Virus record (IMG/VR): IMGVR_UViG_3300020176_000032
Span: 1-41,267 of that record
Strand: one strand, 5' to 3'
DNA from: a virus
DNA: 41,267 nucleotides
Shown: positions 32,099 through 37,814 of the stretch, in pieces
Numbering within the stretch: the stretch's first letter is position 1
Layout of the letters: every line of letters starts with the position of its first letter
Made by a program: the position numbers and the translations under genes
Notes under the pieces: model-generated
The model's database searches: none
Told to the model about the DNA's origin: nothing
The model's input: only the letters and a program-made list of their open reading frames with translations

Positions 32099-33115
32099 TC
32101 ACAACCGCAACCCAACAATCGCATCCCGCAAGGACGAAGGTGCCAGGTGGGCATATTTCTCGGTGATGCGGATGCTGGAATGCCCAGCCAGGACCTGCAC
32201 GGTGCGTAGTGGGATGCCGGCCTGGACAAGCTGACTACAGAATGTGTGACGAAGAGCATGCACCGATCCAGTCAGTTCCGCCCGGCCCAGGGTGCGGCTA
32301 AAGGCCCGGGTCAGTGAGTAAGGGGTTACCTGGGGGAGGACAAACTCCCGCGGACGGCGGAGGGATTCGATGGCCTCGGCGGCCCCCTGGGTGATGGGAA
32401 CGACGCGCCACTTCCCGGACTTGGTACGAGCACCGGGTTCGGAGACGATGCGCAGTTCATCCTGGCCGATGTCGGCCCACTTGAGCTTGATGGCTTCGCC
32501 GCGGCGCATACCGGAGTTGACCATCAACTGCCAAGACCAGCGGTACTGGCGATGTAGTTCCGCGTCTTCCGTGGTGGCCTCTTTCGGGATCGTCAGTTCC
32601 GTGGCGTAGATCAGGCCAAGCTCCTCTTTGGTGTACCACCGGGGCGGTCGGCTGGCCAGGTCCCGGGGTGCCTTGGCGTACTGAACGGGATTGTGGGTTA
32701 TCACGCCCGTTTCAACAGCGTGATTCAATAGGGCCTTGAGGGTCCGAATCTCCTTGATGACCGTCCCGGAAGCGGCGCCATCCGTGAAGCGTTGGCGTTT
32801 GTAATCATCCACCAGGTCGGTGGTTATGGTGAGCAAAGGGCGGCGCTTAAAGTAGGGAATCAGGTGCTGGCGGAGGATCTGTTCCACCCGGTAATAACTG
32901 TCGGGGTATTCCTGGCTGTGCCACTGGCCATAGGTGACGGCATAGCTCAAGAACTGCGGGCCGGCGAGGGCGGCATGGCCGCGGGCCTGTTCCTGTGCGA
33001 CCCTGGCCGCCTCGGCTTCGGCTTCGGTAACTGGGCCAAGGCGCTGGCGGATCTGCCGCCTGCCCTCGACCCAGGTGATGTACCACGTCTGACCGCGGAG
33101 ATATTTTCCTGCCAT
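32099..33115 (-). CDS. int: Tyrosine-family integrase
   Basis: A 338-residue phage integrase. The N-terminal part (about 1-65) is an arm-binding-like domain, and a core-binding SAM-like domain follows (70-170). The catalytic domain shows the first Arg in SGMRRGEAIKLKW near residue 203, a basic hairpin (KSGKWRVVPI), the box HALRHTFCSQL near 284, then AGHSSIRITEKYAHL with nucleophile Tyr321. All family residues are present, so it should be active. It is transcribed toward the tRNA gene, typical for tRNA-targeting integrases. Its start overlaps an excisionase-like frame by 169 bases. The catalysed reaction is site-specific insertion and excision. Confidence 0.96.
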   Translation of the reverse strand: MAGKYLRGQTWYITWVEGRRQIRQRLGPVTEAEAEAARVAQEQARGHAALAGPQFLSYAVTYGQWHSQEYPDSYYRVEQILRQHLIPYFKRRPLLTITTDLVDDYKRQRFTDGAASGTVIKEIRTLKALLNHAVETGVITHNPVQYAKAPRDLASRPPRWYTKEELGLIYATELTIPKEATTEDAELHRQYRWSWQLMVNSGMRRGEAIKLKWADIGQDELRIVSEPGARTKSGKWRVVPITQGAAEAIESLRRPREFVLPQVTPYSLTRAFSRTLGRAELTGSVHALRHTFCSQLVQAGIPLRTVQVLAGHSSIRITEKYAHLAPSSLRDAIVGLRL

Positions 33116-33273
33116 GCCTGATCCATGCTCGCCTCGATGTCTGCTCGTCGATACAGGATGGCACCCATCCAGGCCAAGGGCAAGATCCCCATCCCTGGGG
33201 CGCGGGCGGCAAACTCCTCCTCGGGGAGGTTGGCCAGGTTTGCAGCTTCAGAAAGGGTTAGGTATGGAGTCAT
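32947..33273 (-). CDS. Excisionase-like HTH protein overlapping int
   Basis: The 108-codon frame begins 4 bases after the previous gene's stop. The first 52 residues fit the MerR-type HTH_17/excisionase pattern (YLTLSEAANLANLPEEEFAA, then GILPLAWMGAILYRRADIEA). Downstream of residue 53 it overlaps integrase coding DNA in another frame and its composition turns Pro/Arg/Ser-rich, with no family pattern. Excisionases bend attachment-site DNA and direct the integrase toward excision. Overlap of xis and int starts is common in temperate phages, but 169 bases is long. Confidence 0.65.
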   Translation of the reverse strand: MTPYLTLSEAANLANLPEEEFAARAPGMGILPLAWMGAILYRRADIEASMDQAWQENISAVRRGTSPGSRAGGRSASALAQLPKPKPRRPGSHRNRPAAMPPSPARSS

Positions 33274-33277
33274 GGGG

Positions 33278-33460
33278 TCACGCGGGAATTTCTGTCGGAA
33301 TGCGGTACTCGCACCGTTTCATCAAGTAGTCCCGCATCGTCTGTGCCGTTGAAAGATGATTACCCGATCTGGATTTCTCGCGCTCGGTCCAGCGCCGGCA
33401 CGTGTGTTTCCACGGGCAGCTTTCATCGGCGCAGCGGGTGATGTCGTCAGCTAAGATCAT
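33278..33460 (-). CDS. Small Cys-containing early protein
   Basis: A 60-residue protein overlapping its upstream neighbour by 4 bases. It carries CADESCPWKHTCRRW near residues 10-23, with a Cys-x4-Cys-x5-Cys spacing, plus one more Cys near the end; a small metal site is possible. Basic residues dominate. No named family is recognised. It belongs to the downstream end of the early operon. Confidence 0.55.
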   Translation of the reverse strand: MILADDITRCADESCPWKHTCRRWTEREKSRSGNHLSTAQTMRDYLMKRCEYRIPTEIPA

Positions 33461-33660
33461 TCGGTTATTTCTCGATACTCAACGTGTTTACCGCAATGCC
33501 GACAAATCCGATCGGCGGATTTTTCGTCCAGACAATGCACTAATTTCAACCGCCCGCAGTCCGTGGCAAGTAGATCCGACTTCCAACGATGGGAACGGAG
33601 GCGCAGCTCCCAGACGCAGACAGGTTTGATTTCGGTTGGGGTTACGGGCCGGTCATTCAT
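33457..33660 (-). CDS. Small zinc-ribbon-like early protein
   Basis: A 67-residue protein starting at the ATG at 33660, which overlaps the previous gene by 8 bases (ATGAATGA); the longer in-frame start lies inside that gene. It ends with RICRHCGKHVEYREIT, a CxxC knuckle, with two more Cys near residues 16 and 35. A small zinc-binding protein is plausible. Function is unknown. Its stop overlaps the next start. Confidence 0.55.
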   Translation of the reverse strand: MNDRPVTPTEIKPVCVWELRLRSHRWKSDLLATDCGRLKLVHCLDEKSADRICRHCGKHVEYREITE

Positions 33661-33838
33661 GGTAACGCTCGGCTTGATGCAACAGCGGGCAATTGCTAAC
33701 CCAACACTCGAAGTCATTTTTTGTGTGGCGACAGCCATGACTATCTGGGCATTTATAATCGCAATGTTCGGTTAGGCGATTGAAGGCGTGTAATACGTAT
33801 TCGACGCGAAGGCTAAAATCCTCTGGGTGTTCTTTCAT
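33653..33838 (-). CDS. Small Cys/His-rich early protein
   Basis: A 61-residue protein behind GGAGG, overlapping the previous gene's stop by 4 bases. Residues 26-51 contain CDYKCPDSHGCRHTKNDFEC and a further Cys, with several His, a layout that could bind zinc. The N-terminus is a short charged helix. No named family is recognised. The start junction has the GGAGG...GAAATGA form shared with other junctions in this operon. Confidence 0.55.
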   Translation of the reverse strand: MKEHPEDFSLRVEYVLHAFNRLTEHCDYKCPDSHGCRHTKNDFECWVSNCPLLHQAERYHE

Positions 33839-34050
33839 TTCGTGTCCTCCATCGGGTTATCGGGCGGTTCTGGATAATCGCACCAAGCGTAAGCAGTGTC
33901 GTAGACAACAACTCCATTTGCGCTACAGAATGCGCCATTACGCTCGTGCCAGCGCGCTTCCCGAACTGTTGGATAAACATCCCCTCTAGCCACAAAAGCT
34001 ACGAGGATGAGTCTGTCTTTCGGGGCTGTCTTAATGGGCTTCCACTGCAT
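33835..34050 (-). CDS. DUF551-like phage protein
   Basis: A 71-residue protein with the family's usual opening (MQWKPIKTAPKDRLILVAFV), Trp in the middle (ARWHERNGAFC) and the characteristic ending AYAWCDYPEPPDNP. DUF551-type proteins are common in phage early regions and of unknown function. The ATG lies close behind GAGGGCGTGAAATAAC, the end of the preceding gene. Its own end forms one of the repeated junctions. Confidence 0.7.
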   Translation of the reverse strand: MQWKPIKTAPKDRLILVAFVARGDVYPTVREARWHERNGAFCSANGVVVYDTAYAWCDYPEPPDNPMEDTK

Positions 34051-34051
34051 G

Positions 34052-34318
34052 TTATTTCACGCCCTCCAGTGGGTCATCTGATTGTGGCTTTTGTTTGCTT
34101 TCCTTTAGCGTGACTAACATCAGCCCTGAGCGCATGTCGTCTTTCAGGCGCTGCATTTGTGTCACAGCAGCGACCCAAATAACGGGTGGCATCTCTAACG
34201 CTACCGCCCCTAGTTCACTTGCGGACTCAACAGCGTAGGTATGGGCCAGAAGAGAAGACTGGATGCCGTCCAGTTCTTCCAGATAGCGGGTCAATTTGTT
34301 GATTTCGGCGGTGCTCAT
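34052..34318 (-). CDS. Small helical early protein
   Basis: An 88-residue protein; the ATG at 34318 is chosen since AGGAGGGCGATGAA precedes it, whereas the longer in-frame start runs into the upstream gene. It is helical and mildly acidic (INKLTRYLEELDGIQSSLLA), with a central hydrophobic stretch and a charged C-terminus ending DDPLEGVK. No family is recognised. Confidence 0.6.
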   Translation of the reverse strand: MSTAEINKLTRYLEELDGIQSSLLAHTYAVESASELGAVALEMPPVIWVAAVTQMQRLKDDMRSGLMLVTLKESKQKPQSDDPLEGVK

Positions 34319-34319
34319 T

Positions 34320-34580
34320 TCATCGCCCTCCTGTAGCCCTCTCGATGGCCGCCCTAGCTGCACTCAGCGACTCCGATCCTGGGTGGTTGACCATATCCAG
34401 CAGAGCGGCCAGCAGGTCTGGGGCTGCCGCTACTAGCCTAGCGTTGGCTTCACCGCAGTAGCCGCGCAGTGAGTCTGAGCCTTTTGTCTTATCTGCACGA
34501 CCAAGGCCGTGCAGGAATATCTTGGTGTAGTTGGTGCCGCTGGTGACGGCATAGCTCCAGGGTCCAGGGGTGTGGCTCAT
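34320..34580 (-). CDS. Conserved phage protein of the HTPGPW type
   Basis: An 86-residue protein with two signatures seen together in many phage early genes: SHTPGPWSYAV at the N-terminus and ANARLVAAAPDLLAALLDMV near residue 45-65. The family has no established function. The start lies behind TTGGAGGCATGAA, one of the repeated junctions of this operon. Confidence 0.7.
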   Translation of the reverse strand: MSHTPGPWSYAVTSGTNYTKIFLHGLGRADKTKGSDSLRGYCGEANARLVAAAPDLLAALLDMVNHPGSESLSAARAAIERATGGR

Positions 34581-34581
34581 T

Positions 34582-34863
34582 TCATGCCTCCAATGGACGA
34601 CTTGGTCCTACGCTGTATGCACCACTCAACATCCACCGAATAGCGGGCTTGATGTTGTTCACGTCGTAGGGTTGGTCACCAATACGCTCCAAACTTATCT
34701 GGTTGTGTAGACCCTCGATCACCGGATAGCTGGACAGGGGCTCACCGCCCACATGCTCGTAAGCCCAGTGATCTATCTTTTTCCAGGTGGCGCAGAGGAA
34801 GCGCACCAAGTCTAGTACTTCCAGCGGTATGGCGGCTGGGGTGTTTTCGTGGGAGTCGGTCAT
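34582..34863 (-). CDS. Small early protein, unrecognised
   Basis: A 93-residue protein starting at the ATG at 34863, which overlaps the previous membrane protein by 4 bases; the frame's first ATG lies further upstream in that gene. It is acidic at the N-terminus and contains a compact helical region (EVLDLVRFLCATWKKIDHWA). It ends in SRPLEA, and its last codons form a repeated junction. No family is recognised. Confidence 0.55.
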   Translation of the reverse strand: MTDSHENTPAAIPLEVLDLVRFLCATWKKIDHWAYEHVGGEPLSSYPVIEGLHNQISLERIGDQPYDVNNIKPAIRWMLSGAYSVGPSRPLEA

Positions 34864-35045
34864 TTCAACTTGATCTCCAGGCTGCCAAATTTGTTGCGTT
34901 CTATACTGGCAAACCAGATCGCTGGCCACGCAACGACAAGTATTGCCGCGAATGTCAGGAGTAGTATCGCGGCGGGTATCGGCCAAAACACAAAGAGCAC
35001 CGCTTTATAGGCGAATGCCGTAGTGGGTGAAATTGTGGTAGTCAT
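34860..35045 (-). CDS. Small membrane protein
   Basis: A 61-residue protein placed immediately after nrdB, behind TGGAGGGCATGAA. Residues 12-47 form one or two hydrophobic spans (AVLFVFWPIPAAILLLTFAA, then ILVVAWPAIWFA), and a charged tail ends LEIKLK. It may be an inner-membrane protein of the early phase, for example a superinfection or host-takeover factor; this is a guess from composition and position. Confidence 0.6.
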   Translation of the reverse strand: MTTTISPTTAFAYKAVLFVFWPIPAAILLLTFAAILVVAWPAIWFASIERNKFGSLEIKLK

Positions 35046-35046
35046 T

Positions 35047-36117
35047 TCATGCCCTCCAGTAAATCCCCCAATCATCATCACGATCGACGGACTCCTCGAA
35101 AATTAATGCACCGCCAGATTGATATTCCGTAACCCGGGTCTCGAAGAAATTTTTTTCCTTGCGGATCTCTATCTGTTCCGCCATCCAGGGGAAGGCGTGG
35201 TAAGCATCGTCGAAGGGCTGGGGCAGGCCAACCGATCCCAGGCGCATGTTGGCGAAGAACTTGGCCGTGGCGACGTGCTCCTCAACCGAGTAGCCGAGGA
35301 TGGGGCCATCCTTCAGGCAGTAGGCGATGTACTCGCGCTCCAGGTCGATAGCGCGACGGGCATCCGCCTCGATCTGGGCCACCAGCTCCTGAGTGACCGC
35401 CTCCGGGTACTGCGCCATGTACTCGCGGATCAGGGCCACGCCAAAGCCGATATGCTGGGATTCATCGCGGGCGATATAGGTGAACTGTTCCGCCCCGCCC
35501 TTGAAGCGCCCCAAGCGGGCGAGCTGCTGCACCGGGCCAAGCAGGGAAACCCAGAACCAGACACCCTCGAAGATGAGGAACCAGAAGACGAGGGAACGCA
35601 GCAGGGCTTGCTTTCTGTAAAGCGGTTGATCGTAAAACCGCACTTTGTTGCACAGGTGTTCTACGACCATTATCTCGACGAGCTTAGACACATCTTTAGC
35701 CATCTCCACCCGCGCCTTCATTGCCGGCACTTCCTTCCAGGTGTCATAGATGCTGAGCGGGATTCCCAGATTTTCGATGACGTAGCGGTAGGAGCGGGTA
35801 TGGAGTGCCTCCTCCCAGATGAGCCGCTTGAAGAAATGACGGATCTCCGCGGGCTGAAACACCGAGAGGAAGGTCTCCGCCGCGTCGTCCCCGCGCTCGA
35901 TGTCGAAGGTCGTAAGCTGGGCCATCACCGAGACAAACAAATGGCGGTGCTTGGGGTCCAGCGTGGGGTCTTTGTAATCGGCCACGTCGGGGCCGACTTG
36001 GATCTCATTCGGGCTCCAGTTGTTTTGCTCTTGAGCAAAAGCCATCGTCCACGCCCATTCATACTCAAAAGGCTCTAATTGATAGCTGTCGCACGGACCG
36101 AGTAAAGGCTTACGCAT
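35047..36117 (-). CDS. nrdB: Class I ribonucleotide reductase small (beta) subunit
   Basis: A 356-residue R2-type protein that houses a metal-tyrosyl radical cofactor used to reduce ribonucleotides to deoxyribonucleotides. Candidate ligands can be traced: Asp72 (TTFDIERGDD), Glu103 and His106 (WEEALHTRSY), Glu184 (FEGVWFWVS), Glu219 and His222 (ARDESQHIGFG). Tyr110 lies four residues after His106, as does the E. coli radical Tyr122. The start KPLLGPCDSYQLEPF fits the R2 N-terminal consensus and is echoed by three upstream mini-ORFs. The start has GGGAG 10 bases upstream. No large subunit gene lies in the window, so it would pair with a host subunit or one encoded elsewhere. Confidence 0.95.
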   Translation of the reverse strand: MRKPLLGPCDSYQLEPFEYEWAWTMAFAQEQNNWSPNEIQVGPDVADYKDPTLDPKHRHLFVSVMAQLTTFDIERGDDAAETFLSVFQPAEIRHFFKRLIWEEALHTRSYRYVIENLGIPLSIYDTWKEVPAMKARVEMAKDVSKLVEIMVVEHLCNKVRFYDQPLYRKQALLRSLVFWFLIFEGVWFWVSLLGPVQQLARLGRFKGGAEQFTYIARDESQHIGFGVALIREYMAQYPEAVTQELVAQIEADARRAIDLEREYIAYCLKDGPILGYSVEEHVATAKFFANMRLGSVGLPQPFDDAYHAFPWMAEQIEIRKEKNFFETRVTEYQSGGALIFEESVDRDDDWGIYWRA

Positions 36118-36135
36118 GTTTTGTAAACTCCCAAG

Positions 36136-36318
36136 TTAAGAAAAACGATTGTCTGGTTGTGGGTCACGGAAACCGCCCCCTTTTAACCACTCTTCATAGG
36201 CCCTTTCAGATGAGTCTCGGTCTCTGTCATAGCGTTCGCACTCACCTTTATTTCCTCTCCTCCATGCGTCACTCCTATCTGCTGGGGTCCAATCTCTATA
36301 CGGATCGTTTTTTCTCAT
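36136..36318 (-). CDS. Small charged early protein
   Basis: A 60-residue protein starting at the ATG at 36318, behind AGGAGATACCTCG, which includes the stop of the mini-ORF upstream. It is rich in Asp, Arg and Glu (DAWRRGNKGECERYDRDRDS) and ends PQPDNRFS. It contains one Cys. Its stop is 18 bases before nrdB. Its start MRKNDPY resembles the nrdB start only in the first three residues. No family is recognised. Confidence 0.55.
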   Translation of the reverse strand: MRKNDPYRDWTPADRSDAWRRGNKGECERYDRDRDSSERAYEEWLKGGGFRDPQPDNRFS

Positions 36319-36329
36319 CGAGGTATCTC

Positions 36330-36386
36330 CTATGGTTCGAGTTGGTAAGAGTCGCAAGGGCCGAGGAGGGGTTTCGATCTGTTCAT
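36330..36386 (-). CDS. Mini-ORF repeating the NrdB N-terminus (copy 1, 18 aa)
   Basis: A complete frame, ATG 36386 to TAG 36330-36332. GCGGAG lies 6 bases before the ATG. It encodes MNRSKPLLGPCDSYQLEP, where residues 5-18 equal NrdB residues 3-16. Of those 14 codons, 11 differ in DNA from nrdB, all synonymously. The next gene's ribosome site overlaps its stop. It may be a functional peptide, a translational leader or a relic of another nrdB allele. Confidence 0.6.
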   Translation of the reverse strand: MNRSKPLLGPCDSYQLEP

Positions 36387-36436
36387 TCTATTCTCCGCTT
36401 GTTTTGTGTACGCGCTTCGTCATAACCGCAGCCCTT

Positions 36437-36652
36437 TTAATCCACTCGGCAAACCGGGTCTCCAAGACGGTCGACTGGATCGTAATTACTCCAGAATCGT
36501 TGATTAATCTCATTTGGCTTTAGTATGCAACGGTAGGCGAGCCTCGGCTCTTTAAGCGTGCATCGCTTGCCGCCTACCATGGTTTCAACATCTAAATCCC
36601 CATGCTCTTCTTTCATTGTCTGGAGCATTTCGATCAGTTCGCTGATTTTCAT
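36437..36652 (-). CDS. Small early protein of the MKISELIEML type
   Basis: A 71-residue protein starting at the ATG at 36652, which overlaps the mini-ORF stop (ATGA), behind TGGGAGGATCT. The N-terminus MKISELIEMLQTMKEEHGDL followed by a short beta segment (VETMVGGKRC) is a pattern seen in many small phage proteins of unknown function. The last 20 residues are polar. Translation is coupled to the mini-ORF upstream. Confidence 0.65.
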   Translation of the reverse strand: MKISELIEMLQTMKEEHGDLDVETMVGGKRCTLKEPRLAYRCILKPNEINQRFWSNYDPVDRLGDPVCRVD

Positions 36653-36723
36653 AGATCCTCCCAAGAGAACGGGTCTAGCTTGTAAGAGTCGCAAGGGCCG
36701 AGGAGTGGTTTAGGGTTGTGCAT
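36649..36723 (-). CDS. Mini-ORF repeating the NrdB N-terminus (copy 2, 24 aa)
   Basis: A complete frame, ATG 36723 to TGA 36649-36651, with GGAAGG upstream inside the end of the previous gene. It encodes MHNPKPLLGPCDSYKLDPFS followed by WEDL. Residues 5-19 match NrdB 3-17 with two conservative changes (Q to K, E to D). The tail is unique. It overlaps the following gene by 4 bases, so ribosomes finishing this frame can restart on that gene. Confidence 0.6.
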   Translation of the reverse strand: MHNPKPLLGPCDSYKLDPFSWEDL

Positions 36724-36943
36724 TTTTTTCTACCTTCCGAATGAAAGACCGGCCATGCCAGATGCCGCGTTCACCGGCTTTAAATGGTGCTGTTGTCGCA
36801 TCTGGATCATCTTCGAGTAGTTCACAGTACACCATAATGTTTTTTGCCCCGATGTATCGGGCCAATACTTCGCGCTCATGGCCTGGACCTGAACGCCTGC
36901 CTCTTGATCCTCTCGTCAGAATCACTACGTCACCGAAGCGCAT
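36710..36943 (-). CDS. Small early protein, unrecognised
   Basis: A 77-residue protein starting at the ATG at 36943, behind AAAGGAATCGCC within the mini-ORF upstream. It reads as a small beta domain with a basic loop (MRFGDVVILTRGSRGRRSGP), a hydrophobic strand (YIGAKNIMVYCELL), and GERGIWHGRSFIRKVEK. The SH3-like pattern at the N-terminus suggests nucleic acid or protein binding. It overlaps mini-ORFs at both ends. Confidence 0.55.
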   Translation of the reverse strand: MRFGDVVILTRGSRGRRSGPGHEREVLARYIGAKNIMVYCELLEDDPDATTAPFKAGERGIWHGRSFIRKVEKNAQP

Positions 36944-37019
36944 GGCGATTCCTTTTCGCAACAAAGTGTTCGATCTGGTAAGAGTCGCAAGGGCCAAGGA
37001 GGGGCTTCGGGTTGGTCAT
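36930..37019 (-). CDS. Mini-ORF repeating the NrdB N-terminus (copy 3, 29 aa)
   Basis: A complete frame, ATG 37019 to TGA 36930-36932, overlapping the upstream small membrane protein stop by 4 bases. It encodes MTNPKPLLGPCDSYQIEHFV and a basic tail (AKRNRHALR) that arises where it overlaps the next gene's ribosome site and start. Residues 5-16 match NrdB 3-14 closely. The first four residues resemble those of copy 2. Confidence 0.6.
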   Translation of the reverse strand: MTNPKPLLGPCDSYQIEHFVAKRNRHALR

Positions 37020-37108
37020 TGGGTTGCTCCTGTTGCTAGGAGGTAGAGGAATATGAGAAGGAGCACGGCGGCGAGTCCGGCTATTGCTAGGCTGGTGCGT
37101 CGGTTCAT
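37016..37108 (-). CDS. Tiny single-span membrane protein, 30 aa
   Basis: ATG 37108 follows GGAGATTGAGCG and overlaps the previous gene's TGA. The product has a basic N-terminus (MNRRTS), one transmembrane segment (LAIAGLAAVLLLIFLYLL) and a short polar end. The stop overlaps the ATG of mini-ORF copy 3. Both junctions are of the ATGA kind used across this operon, which supports translation. Function is unknown. Confidence 0.6.
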   Translation of the reverse strand: MNRRTSLAIAGLAAVLLLIFLYLLATGATQ

Positions 37109-37386
37109 CGCTCAATCTCCAGTAATTCAGCCACCACGTCCAGCAGTTTGTCGGCGGTCTTGCCAGAGTTTCCATACAAGCCGGCCAGCCCCTTTAGCTG
37201 TCTGAGCGCCTGCTTGTGTTTGTCTGGGGCAGTCATCACGCCGTTTGGCATAGGCTCTACGCCGTACTCATCTATCTGCTTCTGCATCGTCTGGAGCGCA
37301 CCCGTACACTCCCCGAGCTGCCGTTCCAAGTACATGATGCGCTGCGCATACGCAGCTGATTGTTCGGCCAAGTCTTGAAAGCTCAT
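37105..37386 (-). CDS. Small coiled-coil early protein
   Basis: A 93-residue protein starting at the ATG at 37386, behind GAGGAGAGAG. The first 45 residues form a coiled coil (QSAAYAQRIMYLERQLGECT). A loop with MPNGVMTAPDKHKQALRQLK and a C-terminal helix follow. It lies directly after ssb in the operon. No family is recognised; oligomerisation by the coiled coil is likely. Confidence 0.6.
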   Translation of the reverse strand: MSFQDLAEQSAAYAQRIMYLERQLGECTGALQTMQKQIDEYGVEPMPNGVMTAPDKHKQALRQLKGLAGLYGNSGKTADKLLDVVAELLEIER

Positions 37387-37400
37387 CTCTCTCCTCACTA

Positions 37401-37814
37401 TTAAAACGGTATGTCATCATCAAAGGATGAAGTGGACGCTGGTTTCCCATAACCTTGCCCCTTGTCTGGTGCAGGCTGATCGTCGCCAGAATCACGCTTG
37501 CCTTTGATGAACGAGAAGTCATTGACCAGGACTTCCAGGCTGTTTTTCAGTGCGCCATCTCCGGCTGTGTATTCTTGCAGGCTAGGTTCTCCCTGCACCA
37601 GGATTGGGTCCCCTTTCTTAAAATACTGGGCGATGATCTCGCCACGCTTGCCAAGGCTAGTGCAGCGCCACCAGGTTGTCGTTTCGGTTCCCTGGCCATT
37701 TTTACGGCTAGTGGCGATAGCGAATTTGGTGATGGCGGTTCCAGACTGGCTGAACTTTGTTTCTGGATCACGGCCAAGATGCCCGACGATTGTGACGGCA
37801 GCATAGTTAGGCAT
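37401..37814 (-). CDS. ssb: Single-stranded DNA-binding protein
   Basis: A 137-residue bacterial-type SSB. The OB fold spans residues 1-105 (VTIVGHLGRDPETKFSQSGT, WWRCTSLGKRGEIIAQYF, KKGDPILVQGEPSLQEY, LEVLVNDFSFI). A short flexible linker leads to the acidic tip DDDIPF, the docking peptide for partners such as recombination and repair proteins. Its ATG overlaps the RecT stop. With RecT and the YqaJ exonuclease it forms a complete phage recombination module. Confidence 0.95.
   Translation of the reverse strand: MPNYAAVTIVGHLGRDPETKFSQSGTAITKFAIATSRKNGQGTETTTWWRCTSLGKRGEIIAQYFKKGDPILVQGEPSLQEYTAGDGALKNSLEVLVNDFSFIKGKRDSGDDQPAPDKGQGYGKPASTSSFDDDIPF

Larger units (their letters stand above)
36342..37019 (-). 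repeat. Dispersed repeat family of nrdB 5'-like sequences
   Basis: Three copies of a roughly 40-base element with the shared core GGCCCTTGCGACTCTTAC lie at about 36342-36370, 36680-36710 and 36975-37005 (all - strand). They are spaced by one small gene each and lead to nrdB, whose own start carries the same peptide in different codons. The three copies are far closer to each other than to nrdB. Confidence 0.85.

Noticed and set aside
35119-36078. 319-codon + strand frame
   Set aside because: It is the exact antisense of nrdB, with no ribosome site and no family pattern.
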